Shown piece by piece: positions 27,120 through 35,718 of a stretch of 64,000 bases of DNA. Under the pieces are notes generated by a model, which saw only the letters and a list, made by a program, of their open reading frames with translations, searched no databases and was not told where the DNA came from. How positions within the stretch are numbered: position 1 is the first letter of the stretch; every line of letters starts with the position of its first letter. The translations under genes were made by a program, and so were the position numbers. The stretch is from Chelativorans intermedius (GTDB lineage Bacteria > Pseudomonadota > Alphaproteobacteria > Rhizobiales > Rhizobiaceae): positions 1 to 64,000 of the forward strand of contig NZ_JAODNW010000013.1 in NCBI RefSeq assembly GCF_025398255.1, read 5' to 3'.

Positions 27120-28928
27120 TCATTCGACGATCTCCCAGCGGCACGGCCTTTCCGGCTGGTAGCTGCAGAAGGTGCCTGTCCTGATCGAGTTGGCAAGGTG
27201 GCGGCCGAGGCTGGGATGTGCCTTAGCGATGATGCGGATGGCATGGCGAATGCGCCAGGTGACAGCCGAGCGCGCCCGTTCGGCGAGGTCGCCCATCCGG
27301 CGCCCCCGCCCTCCGAGCCCCAGCGCTCTTGAAAGTTCCTCGACGAGACGGTCCAGCTCCGCGCGCAGCGTTTCCGCGCGGCCTGTATCGTTCCTCTCCT
27401 CCGCCTCCGCCAGCTCCTCCTGCAGGTCGCGTATGCGCGTCTTGACGGCATGGCGCGCGCGCTCGTCAAGCACGGCCTCACCCGTGGACGCACCCTCCTG
27501 CCTCGCGGCCAGATCGAGGCAGTGAAAGGCCTCTCCGGGCCGCGCCAGAAGACGCAGTATGTCCCGAACTCCCTTCAGGTCGGCGATGGTCTTCCACTCG
27601 CCGCCAAAGCAGACCCTCCAGCCATGGCCGTCGCGCCGCAGCACCTGTGCTGCGGGCGAGGCATCCGCCGCTGCGGCGGGCGCCGCATGCACGGTCGCGC
27701 CCGGGGCGGAGACGACCCCTTCATCGCCCAGCATGCGGAAGCCCTCGACGACAAGGTCGATGTCCTGCTGGCGGCGGAACGGGTTGACGTCGAGCACCCA
27801 GCGGCAGCCTTCGCCGGGGGCGGGTGCGCGGCCACGGGTGATCCGCTTGCGGAATTCCTCGTTGAAGAGCGCGAAGAGATGGCGCGCCTCATCCCAGCGG
27901 CCGGTATGGGCGCAGGCGATGGCCGAGTAGGCAGGGATGTCGATGATGGGCACGCCCGCCGCCTTGTCGGCGGTTTCCAGCGCCCTTGCGAAATCGCGGC
28001 GCACGAAGTGCGGGAAGGCGGCATAGGCGAAATAGTGGTTGGGATGGTAGGGGTTGAGGCGCATGGCCTTCTGCGCATGCGCGATGGCCGTCTCCGCCCG
28101 CCCGAGATAGACCTCCGACAGGACGAGCTGGATCAGAAGCTCCGCATCGTTCGGGCACAGCGCCAGCGCGCGGTCGAGATACCAGGCCGCGCGCTCGAAC
28201 TCGCGCCGGTAGAGCAGGATCCGCCCGATGATCAGATGCAGCATTGCATCGCTGTCGTCGAGCTCGAGCGCACGGTGCGCGTGTTCGAAGGCGAGCCTGC
28301 CGTTCTCCTCGAAGCGGTCCCAGAACTGGCAGCTCCATTCGTTGAACCACGAGAGGGACAGCCCGCCATGGGCGCGCGCATAGTGGGGGTCGATCTCCAA
28401 TGCACGGGCGAACAGCGCGCGCGCCGCCTCATCGGCCTCGAAGGTGCCCTGGCGCAGCATCGCCAGCCCCCTGAGCGTCAATTCGTAGGCGGTCAGCGAC
28501 TCGGTGGGCTTGGCGCGCGCCCGGCGCAGCAGGTCGCCCTCCAGCCGTGCAGAGAGCGTCGCCGCCACGCGCGCCACCAGCTCCTCCTGCAGGTCGAAGA
28601 CAGCGCCGCCCGTCGCCTCCATGCGCTCGTTCCACAGCTGCGCGCCGCTGTGTCCGTCCACCAGGGTGGCGGACAGGCGCAGCCGCTCGCCATCCACGCC
28701 GAGGCGCCCGCGCAGCACATGCGTTGCGCCGAGCCGCCCGGCGGCCTCGGTCTCGGCGAGGTCGCCCACCGCAAGGCCCGACATGGGCGCGATGACCTCA
28801 AGCGCGGGGAAGCGTGAAAGCTCGCCCGACAGATCCTCCACGATGCCATGTGCGATGATGCCGTCGGCCTGCGTTCCGGCATCGACCTTGAACGGCAGAA
28901 CGGCAATCACCGGCCCGGAGCTGCGCAT
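27120..28928 (-). CDS. TolB-like/TPR protein with CadC-cyclase-type C-terminal module
   Basis: 602 aa. Residues 1-130: a TolB-N-like domain seen in adenylate-cyclase and CadC-type regulators (VIAVLPFKVDAGTQADGIIAHGIVEDLSGELSRFPALEVIA). Residues ~130-400: TPR-type helices. Residues ~440-600: a conserved module with DLKGVRDILRLLARPGEAFHCLDL, VLDERARHAVKTRIRDLQEELAEAEERND, ERARSAVTWRIRHAIRIIAKAHPSLGRHL and IRTGTFCSY. That last module is usually the C-terminus of larger predicted ATPases or cyclases; here it has no visible HTH or cyclase domain. It is divergent from the methyltransferase at 29079. Function is unknown, probably regulatory. Confidence 0.8.
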   Translation of the reverse strand: MRSSGPVIAVLPFKVDAGTQADGIIAHGIVEDLSGELSRFPALEVIAPMSGLAVGDLAETEAAGRLGATHVLRGRLGVDGERLRLSATLVDGHSGAQLWNERMEATGGAVFDLQEELVARVAATLSARLEGDLLRRARAKPTESLTAYELTLRGLAMLRQGTFEADEAARALFARALEIDPHYARAHGGLSLSWFNEWSCQFWDRFEENGRLAFEHAHRALELDDSDAMLHLIIGRILLYRREFERAAWYLDRALALCPNDAELLIQLVLSEVYLGRAETAIAHAQKAMRLNPYHPNHYFAYAAFPHFVRRDFARALETADKAAGVPIIDIPAYSAIACAHTGRWDEARHLFALFNEEFRKRITRGRAPAPGEGCRWVLDVNPFRRQQDIDLVVEGFRMLGDEGVVSAPGATVHAAPAAAADASPAAQVLRRDGHGWRVCFGGEWKTIADLKGVRDILRLLARPGEAFHCLDLAARQEGASTGEAVLDERARHAVKTRIRDLQEELAEAEERNDTGRAETLRAELDRLVEELSRALGLGGRGRRMGDLAERARSAVTWRIRHAIRIIAKAHPSLGRHLANSIRTGTFCSYQPERPCRWEIVE

Positions 28929-28954
28929 CGCCTTTTCCTAAGCAAAAACCTCCC

Positions 28955-28986
28955 GCCTCACATCGTGAGGCGTCTCCTTACGCCTC
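28955..28986. promoter_or_regulatory. Two overlapping hairpins upstream of the methyltransferase
   Basis: GCCTCAC-ATC-GTGAGGC (28955-28971) is a perfect 7-bp hairpin, and GAGGCGT (28967-28973) also pairs perfectly with ACGCCTC (28980-28986). The arms overlap at GAGGC, so the two stems exclude each other. They lie ~95 bp upstream of the homocysteine methyltransferase-family start in a 150-bp divergent gap. The layout could be a leader switch or a pair of operators. No match to SAM-I, SAM-II, SAH or cobalamin riboswitch consensus was seen. Confidence 0.35.
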
Positions 28987-29078
28987 GAAGCGTGAAGGGC
29001 AGCCGGTTGCGCGGGCTTTTTCCGAACGTTTCGCTTCCCGCCAGCGGCCTGCCTGCTTCATAGCAGAGGAGACGCAAA

Positions 29079-30023
29079 ATGGCCAAGTACAGACACAGAC
29101 TACCGCAACTTGACGGCGGTGTCTTTCTCACCGATGCGGGCATCGAAACCACGCTCATTTTCCATGACGGGCAGGAGTTGCCCCATTTTGCCGCTTTCCA
29201 CCTTCTGAGGGATGCCGAGGGCACCGAGGCTCTGCGCCGCTATTTCACGCGCCATGCCAGGATCGCCCGCGACAACGGCATGGGCTTCATCCTGGAAAGC
29301 GCCACCTGGCGGTCGAGCCCCGACTGGGGCGAAAAACTCGGCTATTCGCCGGCACAGCTCGACGACGTCAACCGCAGGGCCATCGGCCTCATGCATGCGC
29401 TGCGCGAGGAGTTCGAGACCGCCCGCTCGCCCATGGTGATCAGCGGCTGCATTGGCCCGCGCGGAGACGGCTACGATCCCGGCCGGGTGATGAGCGCCGA
29501 GGAGGCGCAGGACTACCACAGCCGCCAGGCACGCATCTTTGCCGAAACCGAAGCCGATCTGGTCACGGCCATAACCATGACCAACGTGCCCGAGGCCATC
29601 GGTATCACGCGCGCCGCCCAGGCGGAGGGCATGCCGGTGGTCATCTCCTTCACCGTGGAGACGGACGGCAACCTGCCCACCGGGCAGAGCCTGAAGGAGG
29701 CCATCGGTGCCGTGGACGAAGCCACGGGCAAGGGGCCGGCCTACTACATGATCAACTGCGCCCACCCTTCGCATTTCGAGGGCGTGCTCGAAAGCGAGGC
29801 ATGGATCCAGCGGCTGAAGGGGCTGCGCTGCAACGCCTCCAGACTCAGCCATGCCGAGCTGGACGAGGCGGAGGAGCTCGACGACGGCGATCCGGTCGCG
29901 CTGGGGGCCGATTATCGCGCGCTGCGCGCCCGCTTCCCGCACATCAACGTGCTCGGCGGGTGCTGCGGCACCGATCACCGGCACATCGAGCAGATCTGCC
30001 ACGCCTGCAAGGCAGCGGCGTGA
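29079..30023 (+). CDS. Homocysteine S-methyltransferase-family protein
   Basis: 314 aa, the usual length of the single-domain family (BHMT/MmuM/Pfam S-methyl_trans). Zinc ligands are intact: Cys227 in MINCAHP and Cys295-Cys296 in LGGCCGTDH. TDAGIETTLIFHDG starts the barrel. It would use homocysteine or a related thiol/selenol as acceptor, with betaine, S-methylmethionine or another methyl donor. SD GAGGAG lies 12 bp upstream of the ATG. The next gene (GNAT) follows closely, with its alternative GTG overlapping this stop. Confidence 0.9.
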   Translation: MAKYRHRLPQLDGGVFLTDAGIETTLIFHDGQELPHFAAFHLLRDAEGTEALRRYFTRHARIARDNGMGFILESATWRSSPDWGEKLGYSPAQLDDVNRRAIGLMHALREEFETARSPMVISGCIGPRGDGYDPGRVMSAEEAQDYHSRQARIFAETEADLVTAITMTNVPEAIGITRAAQAEGMPVVISFTVETDGNLPTGQSLKEAIGAVDEATGKGPAYYMINCAHPSHFEGVLESEAWIQRLKGLRCNASRLSHAELDEAEELDDGDPVALGADYRALRARFPHINVLGGCCGTDHRHIEQICHACKAAA

Positions 30024-30040
30024 AAAGCGGAAACGGGAAA

Positions 30041-30688
30041 ATGTCCTGCGTGAAAAGGCCGGACGGCACCGCCCTCGACATCCGCTGGGCACGGCGGGAG
30101 GAGGCGGGCGAGATCGCCCGTCTGTTCCTGATCTCCTCGGACGGACTGGCCGCCTATATCTGGGGGCGCATGGCCGGGCCCGGACAGTCGCTGGAGGATG
30201 TGGGCGCGGCGCGCTATGCCCGCACGGGTGTCGACTTCTCCTACGAGAACTGCCTGCTGGCCACGCTGGACGGCAGGATCGCCGGCATGGTCCATGCCTT
30301 CCCCATGTCCGCCCGCCCGGCGGGGGAGGTGGAGGAGGATCCGGTTCTCAGGCCCTATGCGAAGCTCGAGGATCCCGGTTCGCTCTATATCTCCGGGCTC
30401 GCCGTCTATGCCCGCTACCGCTCGCAGGGGGTGGGCAGCGCGCTGATGGATTGCGCCGAGGCGCTGGCGCTTGCCCGGGCCCTGCCGCGCGTGTCGCTCA
30501 TCTGCTTCGAGCGCAATGAGGGCGCGCTGTCCTTCTATCGCAGGCGCGGCTTCCGCGAGATCGCCCGGCGGGCGGTCGTCCCCCACCCCACGCTGCACTA
30601 CGCACAGGGAGATGCGCTTCTCCTGGTGCGCGACATTTGCGGACCGGCAAACGGTTCGCCGAACGGGAAAGGAAAGGAAAAGACATGA
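30041..30688 (+). CDS. GNAT-family N-acetyltransferase
   Basis: 215 aa from the ATG at 30041. A GTG at 30020 overlaps the previous stop (GTGA) and could instead be the coupled start. GNAT fold: IRWARREEAGEIARLF at the start, LYISGLAVYARYRSQGVGSALM carrying the acetyl-CoA motif (R-x-x-G-x-G/A), and a C-terminal CFERNEGALSFYRRRGF. Substrate unknown. It overlaps the TPR-protein gene by 4 bp (ATGA), forming a three-gene run with the methyltransferase. Confidence 0.88.
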   Translation: MSCVKRPDGTALDIRWARREEAGEIARLFLISSDGLAAYIWGRMAGPGQSLEDVGAARYARTGVDFSYENCLLATLDGRIAGMVHAFPMSARPAGEVEEDPVLRPYAKLEDPGSLYISGLAVYARYRSQGVGSALMDCAEALALARALPRVSLICFERNEGALSFYRRRGFREIARRAVVPHPTLHYAQGDALLLVRDICGPANGSPNGKGKEKT

Positions 30689-32445
30689 CGGATGAAAACA
30701 TCGAAAGCCGAAAGAAGGCAGGCAGCCGCCATGGAAGGCGTGCCGGCCGCCTGGCCGCCGCGCTGCTGGCGGGGACCCTGCTGGCCACGGGCGCAATGGC
30801 CCATGGCGATGACGAGCGCGGCAAGGAGCTGTTCCGGCCCGGCCTCGACCACGCCACCACGCTGGCCGTCGACGCGGCACGGGGCAGGCCGCCGCTCTAT
30901 GAGGGGCTGGGCACCCTGTCGCTGCCGGTCACGACGGCGAGCCGGCAGGCGCAAGCCTATTTCGACCAGGGCTGGCGGCTGGCCTGGGCCTTCAACCATG
31001 CCGAGGCGCGGCGTTCCTTCCGTGAAGCCCAGCGGCTCGATCCCGATTGCGCCATGTGCTTCTGGGGCGAGGCTTTCGTGCTGGGCCCCAACATCAACGA
31101 TGCGATGCGCGCCGAAGCCGTGCGCCCGGCCCACGAGGCGATCCGCCGCGCGGCGGCGCTGAAGGCGGGGGTCTCGGCAAAGGAACGGGCACTGATCGAC
31201 GCCCTGGCCGAGCGCTATGCCGCCGAGGCGACGGATGACCGCAGCGCCCTCGACCAGGCCTGGGCGGAGGCGATGCACGCTGTCGCGCAGGCCTATCCCG
31301 ACGATGCGAACGTTCTCACCCTTTATGCGGACGCGCTCATGAACCTGCAGCCGTGGGACTACTGGGAGGCGGACGGCAAGACGCCGAATGGCCATGGCGC
31401 GGCCATCGTGGCAACGCTGGAAAAGGCGCTGGCGCTCGACCCGGAACACGCCGGCGCGGCCCATCTCTACATCCATGCGATGGAGGCGTCGGCGCAGCCC
31501 GGCATGGCAGAGGCGGTGGCCGATCGTCTTCGCGGCGCGGCGCCGGCGGCGGGCCATCTGGTTCACATGCCAGCGCACATCTACGCCCGGATCGGCCGTT
31601 TCCACGATTCCATCGTGGTCAACCGCGAGGCCATCGCCGCCGACGAGGCGTTTCTCGAACAGGCGGGAGAAGCGGCCAGCGACCTCTATCGCTTCGCCTA
31701 CTACCCGCACAATGTCCACTATCTCATGGTTTCGGCCCAGATGGCGGGTGTGAAGGAGGATGTGATTTCGGCCGCCGGGAAGCTGGCCGACATCACCTCC
31801 GATCGCGTCTCGCAGGATTTGGCGTGGGTGCAGGCCATCAAGACCGCGCCCTACACCGCCCATGCGCAGTTCAGCGATGCCGAGACCATCCTGGCCATCG
31901 ACGACCCGGGCGGGCGTTTCCCCTTCGTCAGGGGCTTCTGGCACTATGCGCGCGGCGTCGCCTTCGCCCGACGGGGCGAGCTCGAACATGCCGCCGGCGA
32001 GGTCGAGGCCATCGAGCGGCTGATCGCGGAGGCCGACATGAGCGACCTGGAGGCACAGTACCTGCCGGCGCGCGACGTTCTGGCCATTGCCAAGCATGTG
32101 GTCGAGGCCCGGATCGAGCAGGCGCGGGGAGACCTTGCCGCCGCCGAGCACCATCTGCGCGAAGCGATCGCGCTCGAGGACGGGATACCCTACATGGAAC
32201 CGCCGTACTGGTACTACCCGGTGCGCCAGACGCTCGGCGCCGTGCTTCTCCAGCAGGGACGCGGGCTCGAGGCCATCGCCGCCTTCGAGCAGGCACTGGA
32301 GCAGCTTCCCCGCAATGGCTGGGCGCTGTGGGGGCTTTGGAGGGCCTACACCGCCGCGCGTCCCGAGGCAGCGCCGCTGGCCAGACAGGCCTTCGAGGAA
32401 GCCTGGCTCGGCGATGAGAGCCTGCTAGCGCTCGATCGTCTCTAG
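30685..32445 (+). CDS. Secreted TPR-repeat protein
   Basis: 586 aa from the ATG at 30685, which overlaps the GNAT stop; SD AAAGGAAAGGAAA. The N-terminus has twin Arg (GRRAGRL) then ALLAGTLLATGAMAHG, a signal peptide with cleavage near AMA. The mature chain is TPR-like throughout (QAQAYFDQGWRLAWAFNHAEARRSFREAQRLDPDCAMCFWGEA; ALDPEHAGAAHLYIHAMEAS; GLEAIAAFEQALEQLP). It has CMCFWGE-type family hallmarks seen in secreted TPR proteins of unknown function. No catalytic domain is visible; a scaffold role in the envelope is inferred. Confidence 0.85.
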   Translation: MTDENIESRKKAGSRHGRRAGRLAAALLAGTLLATGAMAHGDDERGKELFRPGLDHATTLAVDAARGRPPLYEGLGTLSLPVTTASRQAQAYFDQGWRLAWAFNHAEARRSFREAQRLDPDCAMCFWGEAFVLGPNINDAMRAEAVRPAHEAIRRAAALKAGVSAKERALIDALAERYAAEATDDRSALDQAWAEAMHAVAQAYPDDANVLTLYADALMNLQPWDYWEADGKTPNGHGAAIVATLEKALALDPEHAGAAHLYIHAMEASAQPGMAEAVADRLRGAAPAAGHLVHMPAHIYARIGRFHDSIVVNREAIAADEAFLEQAGEAASDLYRFAYYPHNVHYLMVSAQMAGVKEDVISAAGKLADITSDRVSQDLAWVQAIKTAPYTAHAQFSDAETILAIDDPGGRFPFVRGFWHYARGVAFARRGELEHAAGEVEAIERLIAEADMSDLEAQYLPARDVLAIAKHVVEARIEQARGDLAAAEHHLREAIALEDGIPYMEPPYWYYPVRQTLGAVLLQQGRGLEAIAAFEQALEQLPRNGWALWGLWRAYTAARPEAAPLARQAFEEAWLGDESLLALDRL

Positions 32446-32480
32446 GGCGGGAGGCGGCTTGCACGCCGCAACACACTACA

Positions 32481-32580
32481 GCATTTTGCAGCCAGATGAT
32501 TCCATCTGGCGTCGCACAAATGCGGCAAAAACAAATAGATGGACCGGATCAGCGTTTCATTGAAACGATGAGCCGGTCTA
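32481..32580. repeat. Dispersed palindromic repeat, copy 1
   Basis: A ~100-bp element shared with 39362-39460 (87 of 100 aligned positions by hand). It contains a 7-bp stem CCAGATG-ATTC-CATCTGG and a longer hairpin GACCGG...CGTTTC-ATT-GAAACG...CCGGTC ending in TCTAG. Between the two copies both hairpin loops are reverse complements (ATTC versus GAAT, ATT versus AAT) while the stems are kept. It lies between the convergent TPR-protein gene and phnF. It is probably a rhizobial RIME/REP-like mobile repeat that may act as a bidirectional terminator. Confidence 0.85.
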
Positions 32581-32663
32581 GGACCCGGAGCCGCACAGGC
32601 AATGGCAATCCGCGGCGCCGGGCGCCTGCCGCCCGCGCAAACCGGCCTGGGCGCCTTCAGCGC

Positions 32664-33392
32664 TCAGGCCGGCAGTGTGTCGACGAGGACCTGCACCCGG
32701 CTGGCGGCAAAGCGCGTCAGCCCGTATTCGATGGGCATGCCCTTTCCGTCCACATTCACCGCTTCCAGGCACAGCACCGGTGCCGTGCGGGCCAGCCGCA
32801 GGTGGCGCACCTCATAGGCATCGGGCATGCGGGCGGTGATCTTGGTGGACCTGCGCAAATAGTCCTCCACGCCCAACCGGCGGAACATCGGCGTGATCTT
32901 GCGCTCCGCCTCGTAGGCCTCGAAAAGGTGGGGAAAGCGTTCGAGCGGGAAGTGGTGGGCGGCGAGGCTGACGGGATGGTCGTCGACCATGCCCACCGTC
33001 TCGATCAGTGCCACCGGCGCACCCGGCGCGAGGGAGAGCGCCTCGGCCATCTGCGCGTCGGCGGGCACCGTGGCGATGCGCAGGCAGTGGCCGGAAGGAC
33101 TCTTCGCCTGGCGCTGGACGATCTCGGAAAAGCGCGTGCGCCGACTCAAGGGATAGTCGACCACATCCTCCTGAACGAAGGTGCCGCGCCCCTGCTCGAT
33201 GCGAACCAACCCCTGGTCCTGCAGCGAGGCGACGGCGCGGCGCACCGTGTGGCGGTTGACGCCGAAACGTTGCGCAAGTTCCGTCTCCGTGGGCAGCCGG
33301 TCGCCCGGCGCATAGACCCGCTGCGCGATTTCGCGGCCGACGGAATCGGCAATGAACCGCCAGAGGGGTGAACCTTCGGGGCGTGCTGTCAT
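32664..33392 (-). CDS. phnF: PhnF, GntR/HutC-family repressor of phosphonate genes
   Basis: 242 aa. N-terminal GntR wHTH (PLWRFIADSVGREIAQRVYAPGDRLPTETELAQRFGVNRHTVRRAVASLQDQGLVRIEQGRGTFV, residues 9-75), then a UTRA effector domain. In C-P lyase loci PhnF represses phn operons and responds to phosphonates or phosphate state. It is divergent from phnG, with 137 bp between starts, including a GTCTAGAC palindrome. The phn order here (phnF | phnGHIJKLM) is the standard rhizobial one. Confidence 0.94.
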   Translation of the reverse strand: MTARPEGSPLWRFIADSVGREIAQRVYAPGDRLPTETELAQRFGVNRHTVRRAVASLQDQGLVRIEQGRGTFVQEDVVDYPLSRRTRFSEIVQRQAKSPSGHCLRIATVPADAQMAEALSLAPGAPVALIETVGMVDDHPVSLAAHHFPLERFPHLFEAYEAERKITPMFRRLGVEDYLRRSTKITARMPDAYEVRHLRLARTAPVLCLEAVNVDGKGMPIEYGLTRFAASRVQVLVDTLPA

Positions 33393-33498
33393 CTCACTGC
33401 TCCTGCGGCCGGGGCTGCCTGTCCGTCACATCCGCGTCACGAAGCGAAGGCATAAGGAACGCGTTCGGCAGCAGACTATAAGCTCTGCGGCAAAAAAG

Positions 33499-33506
33499 GT
33501 CTAGAC
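33499..33506. promoter_or_regulatory. GTCTAGAC palindrome in the phnF-phnG gap
   Basis: A perfect 8-bp palindrome, 23 bp before the phnG start and 106 bp before the phnF start. The same GTCTA half-site occurs twice in the palindrome upstream of phnC (43903-43925, in the opposite relative orientation). HutC-type GntR regulators usually bind GT-N-TA-N-AC-like symmetric sites, so it is a candidate PhnF operator. This is inference from position and shared half-sites. Confidence 0.4.
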
Positions 33507-33529
33507 GTTTATATGAATAGGTTGACACG

Positions 33530-34003
33530 ATGACCGCGCAACCCAAGGGGCCAGCCGATCCGAATGCCGAGCGGGCGCGCTGGATGGCCGTTCTCGCCCG
33601 CGCCACCAGGCACGAACTGGAGGCGGCATGGCAGGGGCTCGGAGCCCGCCCTCCCTATGCGTTCCTACGGCAGCCCGAGATCGGGCTGGTGATGGTGCGT
33701 GGCCGGGCCGGCGGCACCGGCAGCCCCTTCAACTTCGGCGAAATGACGGTGACGCGCTGCACGGTGCGGCTTGAGGACGGGCGCGTGGGCCACTGCTATG
33801 CAGCGGGCCGCGACAAGCGCAAGGCGGAACTGGCCGCCCTGTTCGACGCGTTGATGCAGGGTGGCGAGGCCGCCCGACTACAGGAGACGGTGATCGCCCC
33901 GATCGCCCGGCGGGTGGCCGAGCAGCGCCGGCGCGTCAGCCGCAAGGCGGCGGCCACCAAGGTCGATTTCTTCACCCTGGTAAGGGGAGACAATCCGCAA
34001 TGA
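33530..34003 (+). CDS. phnG: PhnG, C-P lyase core subunit
   Basis: 157 aa, the expected size. Family landmarks: ARWMAVLARATRHELEAAW near the N-terminus, PEIGLVMVRGRAGGTGSPFNFGEMTVTRCTVRLEDGRVGHCYAAGRDKRKAELAALFDALMQ in the middle. PhnG is part of the PhnGHIJ core complex that attaches methylphosphonate or other phosphonates to ribose via ATP and supports the PhnJ radical step. Its 3' end overlaps phnH by 4 bp (ATGA). Confidence 0.95.
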   Translation: MTAQPKGPADPNAERARWMAVLARATRHELEAAWQGLGARPPYAFLRQPEIGLVMVRGRAGGTGSPFNFGEMTVTRCTVRLEDGRVGHCYAAGRDKRKAELAALFDALMQGGEAARLQETVIAPIARRVAEQRRRVSRKAAATKVDFFTLVRGDNPQ

Positions 34004-34614
34004 GCGAGCACGCCACCACCATGGAGGCGGCGGGCCTGAAGCCCGGCTTTGCCGATCCCGTCTTCGAGGCGCAGACAACCTTTCGCACTCTGCTCAACGC
34101 GCTTGCCTATGCCGGGCGCCCCGGAATGCTGAGCACGCGGCTCGACCCGCCGCACCCCCTCGGCCCGGCAAGTGCTGCCGTGGCGTTGACGCTGTTCGAC
34201 TTCGAGACGCCGGTATGGCTCGATGCGGCGGCGGCGGCCGGGGGCGTGCCGGACTATCTGCGTTTTCACACTGGCGCGCCGCTGGTGGCGGAGGAGGGCA
34301 GGGCGCGTTTCGCGCTGATTGCCGATGCCATGCAGATGCCCCCGCTCGACCGCTTCGCCATCGGAGAGGACCGCTATCCAGACCGCTCCGCCACCCTCAT
34401 CGTGCAGGTGCCTTCGCTCGCCGCGGGACCGGCGGTGACATGGCGCGGGCCGGGGATCGACGGAGCGCGCGCCGTCTCCATCGCCGGGCTGCCGGAGGGG
34501 TTCTGGACGCAATGGGCGGACAATCATGCGCTCTATCCGCTCGGCGTCGACATCATCTTCACCGCCGGGCAGGCGCTGATCGGCCTGCCGCGCGGCATCG
34601 AGGCGGAGGGCTGA
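34000..34614 (+). CDS. phnH: PhnH, C-P lyase core subunit
   Basis: 204 aa from the ATG in the 4-bp overlap with phnG. Landmarks: GFADPVFEAQTTFRTLLNALAYAGRPGML, LTLFDFETPVWLDAAA, GVDIIFTAGQALIGLPR at the end. PhnH is a PLP-transferase-like fold without PLP and is a structural part of the core complex with PhnG, I and J. The gap to phnI is 3 bp. Confidence 0.95.
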   Translation: MSEHATTMEAAGLKPGFADPVFEAQTTFRTLLNALAYAGRPGMLSTRLDPPHPLGPASAAVALTLFDFETPVWLDAAAAAGGVPDYLRFHTGAPLVAEEGRARFALIADAMQMPPLDRFAIGEDRYPDRSATLIVQVPSLAAGPAVTWRGPGIDGARAVSIAGLPEGFWTQWADNHALYPLGVDIIFTAGQALIGLPRGIEAEG

Positions 34615-34617
34615 GCC

Positions 34618-35718
34618 ATGTATGTCGCGGTCAAGGGCGGCGAGAAAGCCATTCTCAATTCCCACAGGCTGATCGCCGAGACCCGGCGCGGCAACCCCGA
34701 CGTGCCGGAGATCTCCGCTGAGCAGATCGCCGAGCAGCTCGGGCTTGCCGTGGACCGGGTGATGGCCGAAGGCTCCATCTACGACCGGGGGCTTGCCGCG
34801 CTGGCAATCAAGCAGGCGCAGGGCGACCTGGTGGAGGCGATCTTCCTCCTGCGCGCCTATCGCACCACATTGCCCCGCTTTGCCAATGCGCAGCCGGTGG
34901 ACACGGCCAGGATGCTGGTTCGCCGGCGCATCTCCGCCGCCTACAAGGACATTCCCGGCGGGCAGGTTCTCGGTCCCACCTATGATTATACGCATCGCCT
35001 GCTCGATTTCGCGCTGGCCGCCGAGACGGGCGTCGGCACGCCGGAGGCGGCGGAGGCGGAGGAGCCGCTGGACCCGCACATGCCGCGGGTGGCCGAGATT
35101 CTGGACGAGGAGGGGCTCGTCGAGAGGGAGCACACCGATGGACAGGAAGCAGCCGTGTTCGACCTGACGCGCGAGCCCATGTCCTTTCCCGCCGGGCGCG
35201 ACCAGCGACTGCAGAACCTGGCGCGCGGCGACGAGGGCTTCCTCCTGGCGCTCGGCTACTCGGTGCAGCGCGGCTATGGTGGCAACCATCCCTTTGCGGG
35301 CGAGATCCGCATGGGCGAGGTGAGCGTCGAGATCGTGCCGGAGGAGCTGGGTTTTGCCATCGACATCGGCGATGTGGTGGTCACCGAGTGCCAGATGATC
35401 AACCAGTTCACGGGCTCGAAGGACACCCCGCCGCAGTTCACCCGCGGCTATGGCCTCGCCTTCGGCCACAACGAGCGCAAGGTGATGGCCATGGCGCTGG
35501 TCGACCGGGCGCTGAGGGCGCGCGAGCTCGGCGAGACGGCGGCCTATCCCGCGCAGGACGAGGAGTTCGTGCTCTACCACGCCGACAATGTGGAGGCATC
35601 GGGCTTCGTCTCGCATCTGAAGCTGCCGCACTATGTCGATTTCCAGGCCGAACTGAACCTGATCCGCAAGCTGCGGCGCGAGCATGAAGAACGCCACAGG
35701 AAGGAGGCAGCCGAGTGA
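34618..35718 (+). CDS. phnI: PhnI, C-P lyase core subunit / nucleosidase
   Basis: 366 aa. Opens with the invariant MYVAVKGGEKAI. Landmarks: AEQLGLAVDRVMAEGSIYDRGLAALAIKQAQGD, RTTLPRFANAQPVD, and GFLLALGYSVQRGYGGNHPFAGEIRMGEV. PhnI displaces adenine from ATP to form the ribose-triphosphate phosphonate. The stop shares one base with the phnJ ATG (TGATG), so translation is coupled. Confidence 0.95.
   Translation: MYVAVKGGEKAILNSHRLIAETRRGNPDVPEISAEQIAEQLGLAVDRVMAEGSIYDRGLAALAIKQAQGDLVEAIFLLRAYRTTLPRFANAQPVDTARMLVRRRISAAYKDIPGGQVLGPTYDYTHRLLDFALAAETGVGTPEAAEAEEPLDPHMPRVAEILDEEGLVEREHTDGQEAAVFDLTREPMSFPAGRDQRLQNLARGDEGFLLALGYSVQRGYGGNHPFAGEIRMGEVSVEIVPEELGFAIDIGDVVVTECQMINQFTGSKDTPPQFTRGYGLAFGHNERKVMAMALVDRALRARELGETAAYPAQDEEFVLYHADNVEASGFVSHLKLPHYVDFQAELNLIRKLRREHEERHRKEAAE

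Noticed and set aside
28937-28944. CCTAAGCA shared with the dyad at 14140-14160
   Set aside because: It is a single 8-bp match without the second arm, expected by chance in this much intergenic sequence.
28929-29078. SAM-, SAH- or cobalamin-type riboswitch before the methyltransferase
   Set aside because: Known conserved cores of these classes were not found; only simple hairpins are present.
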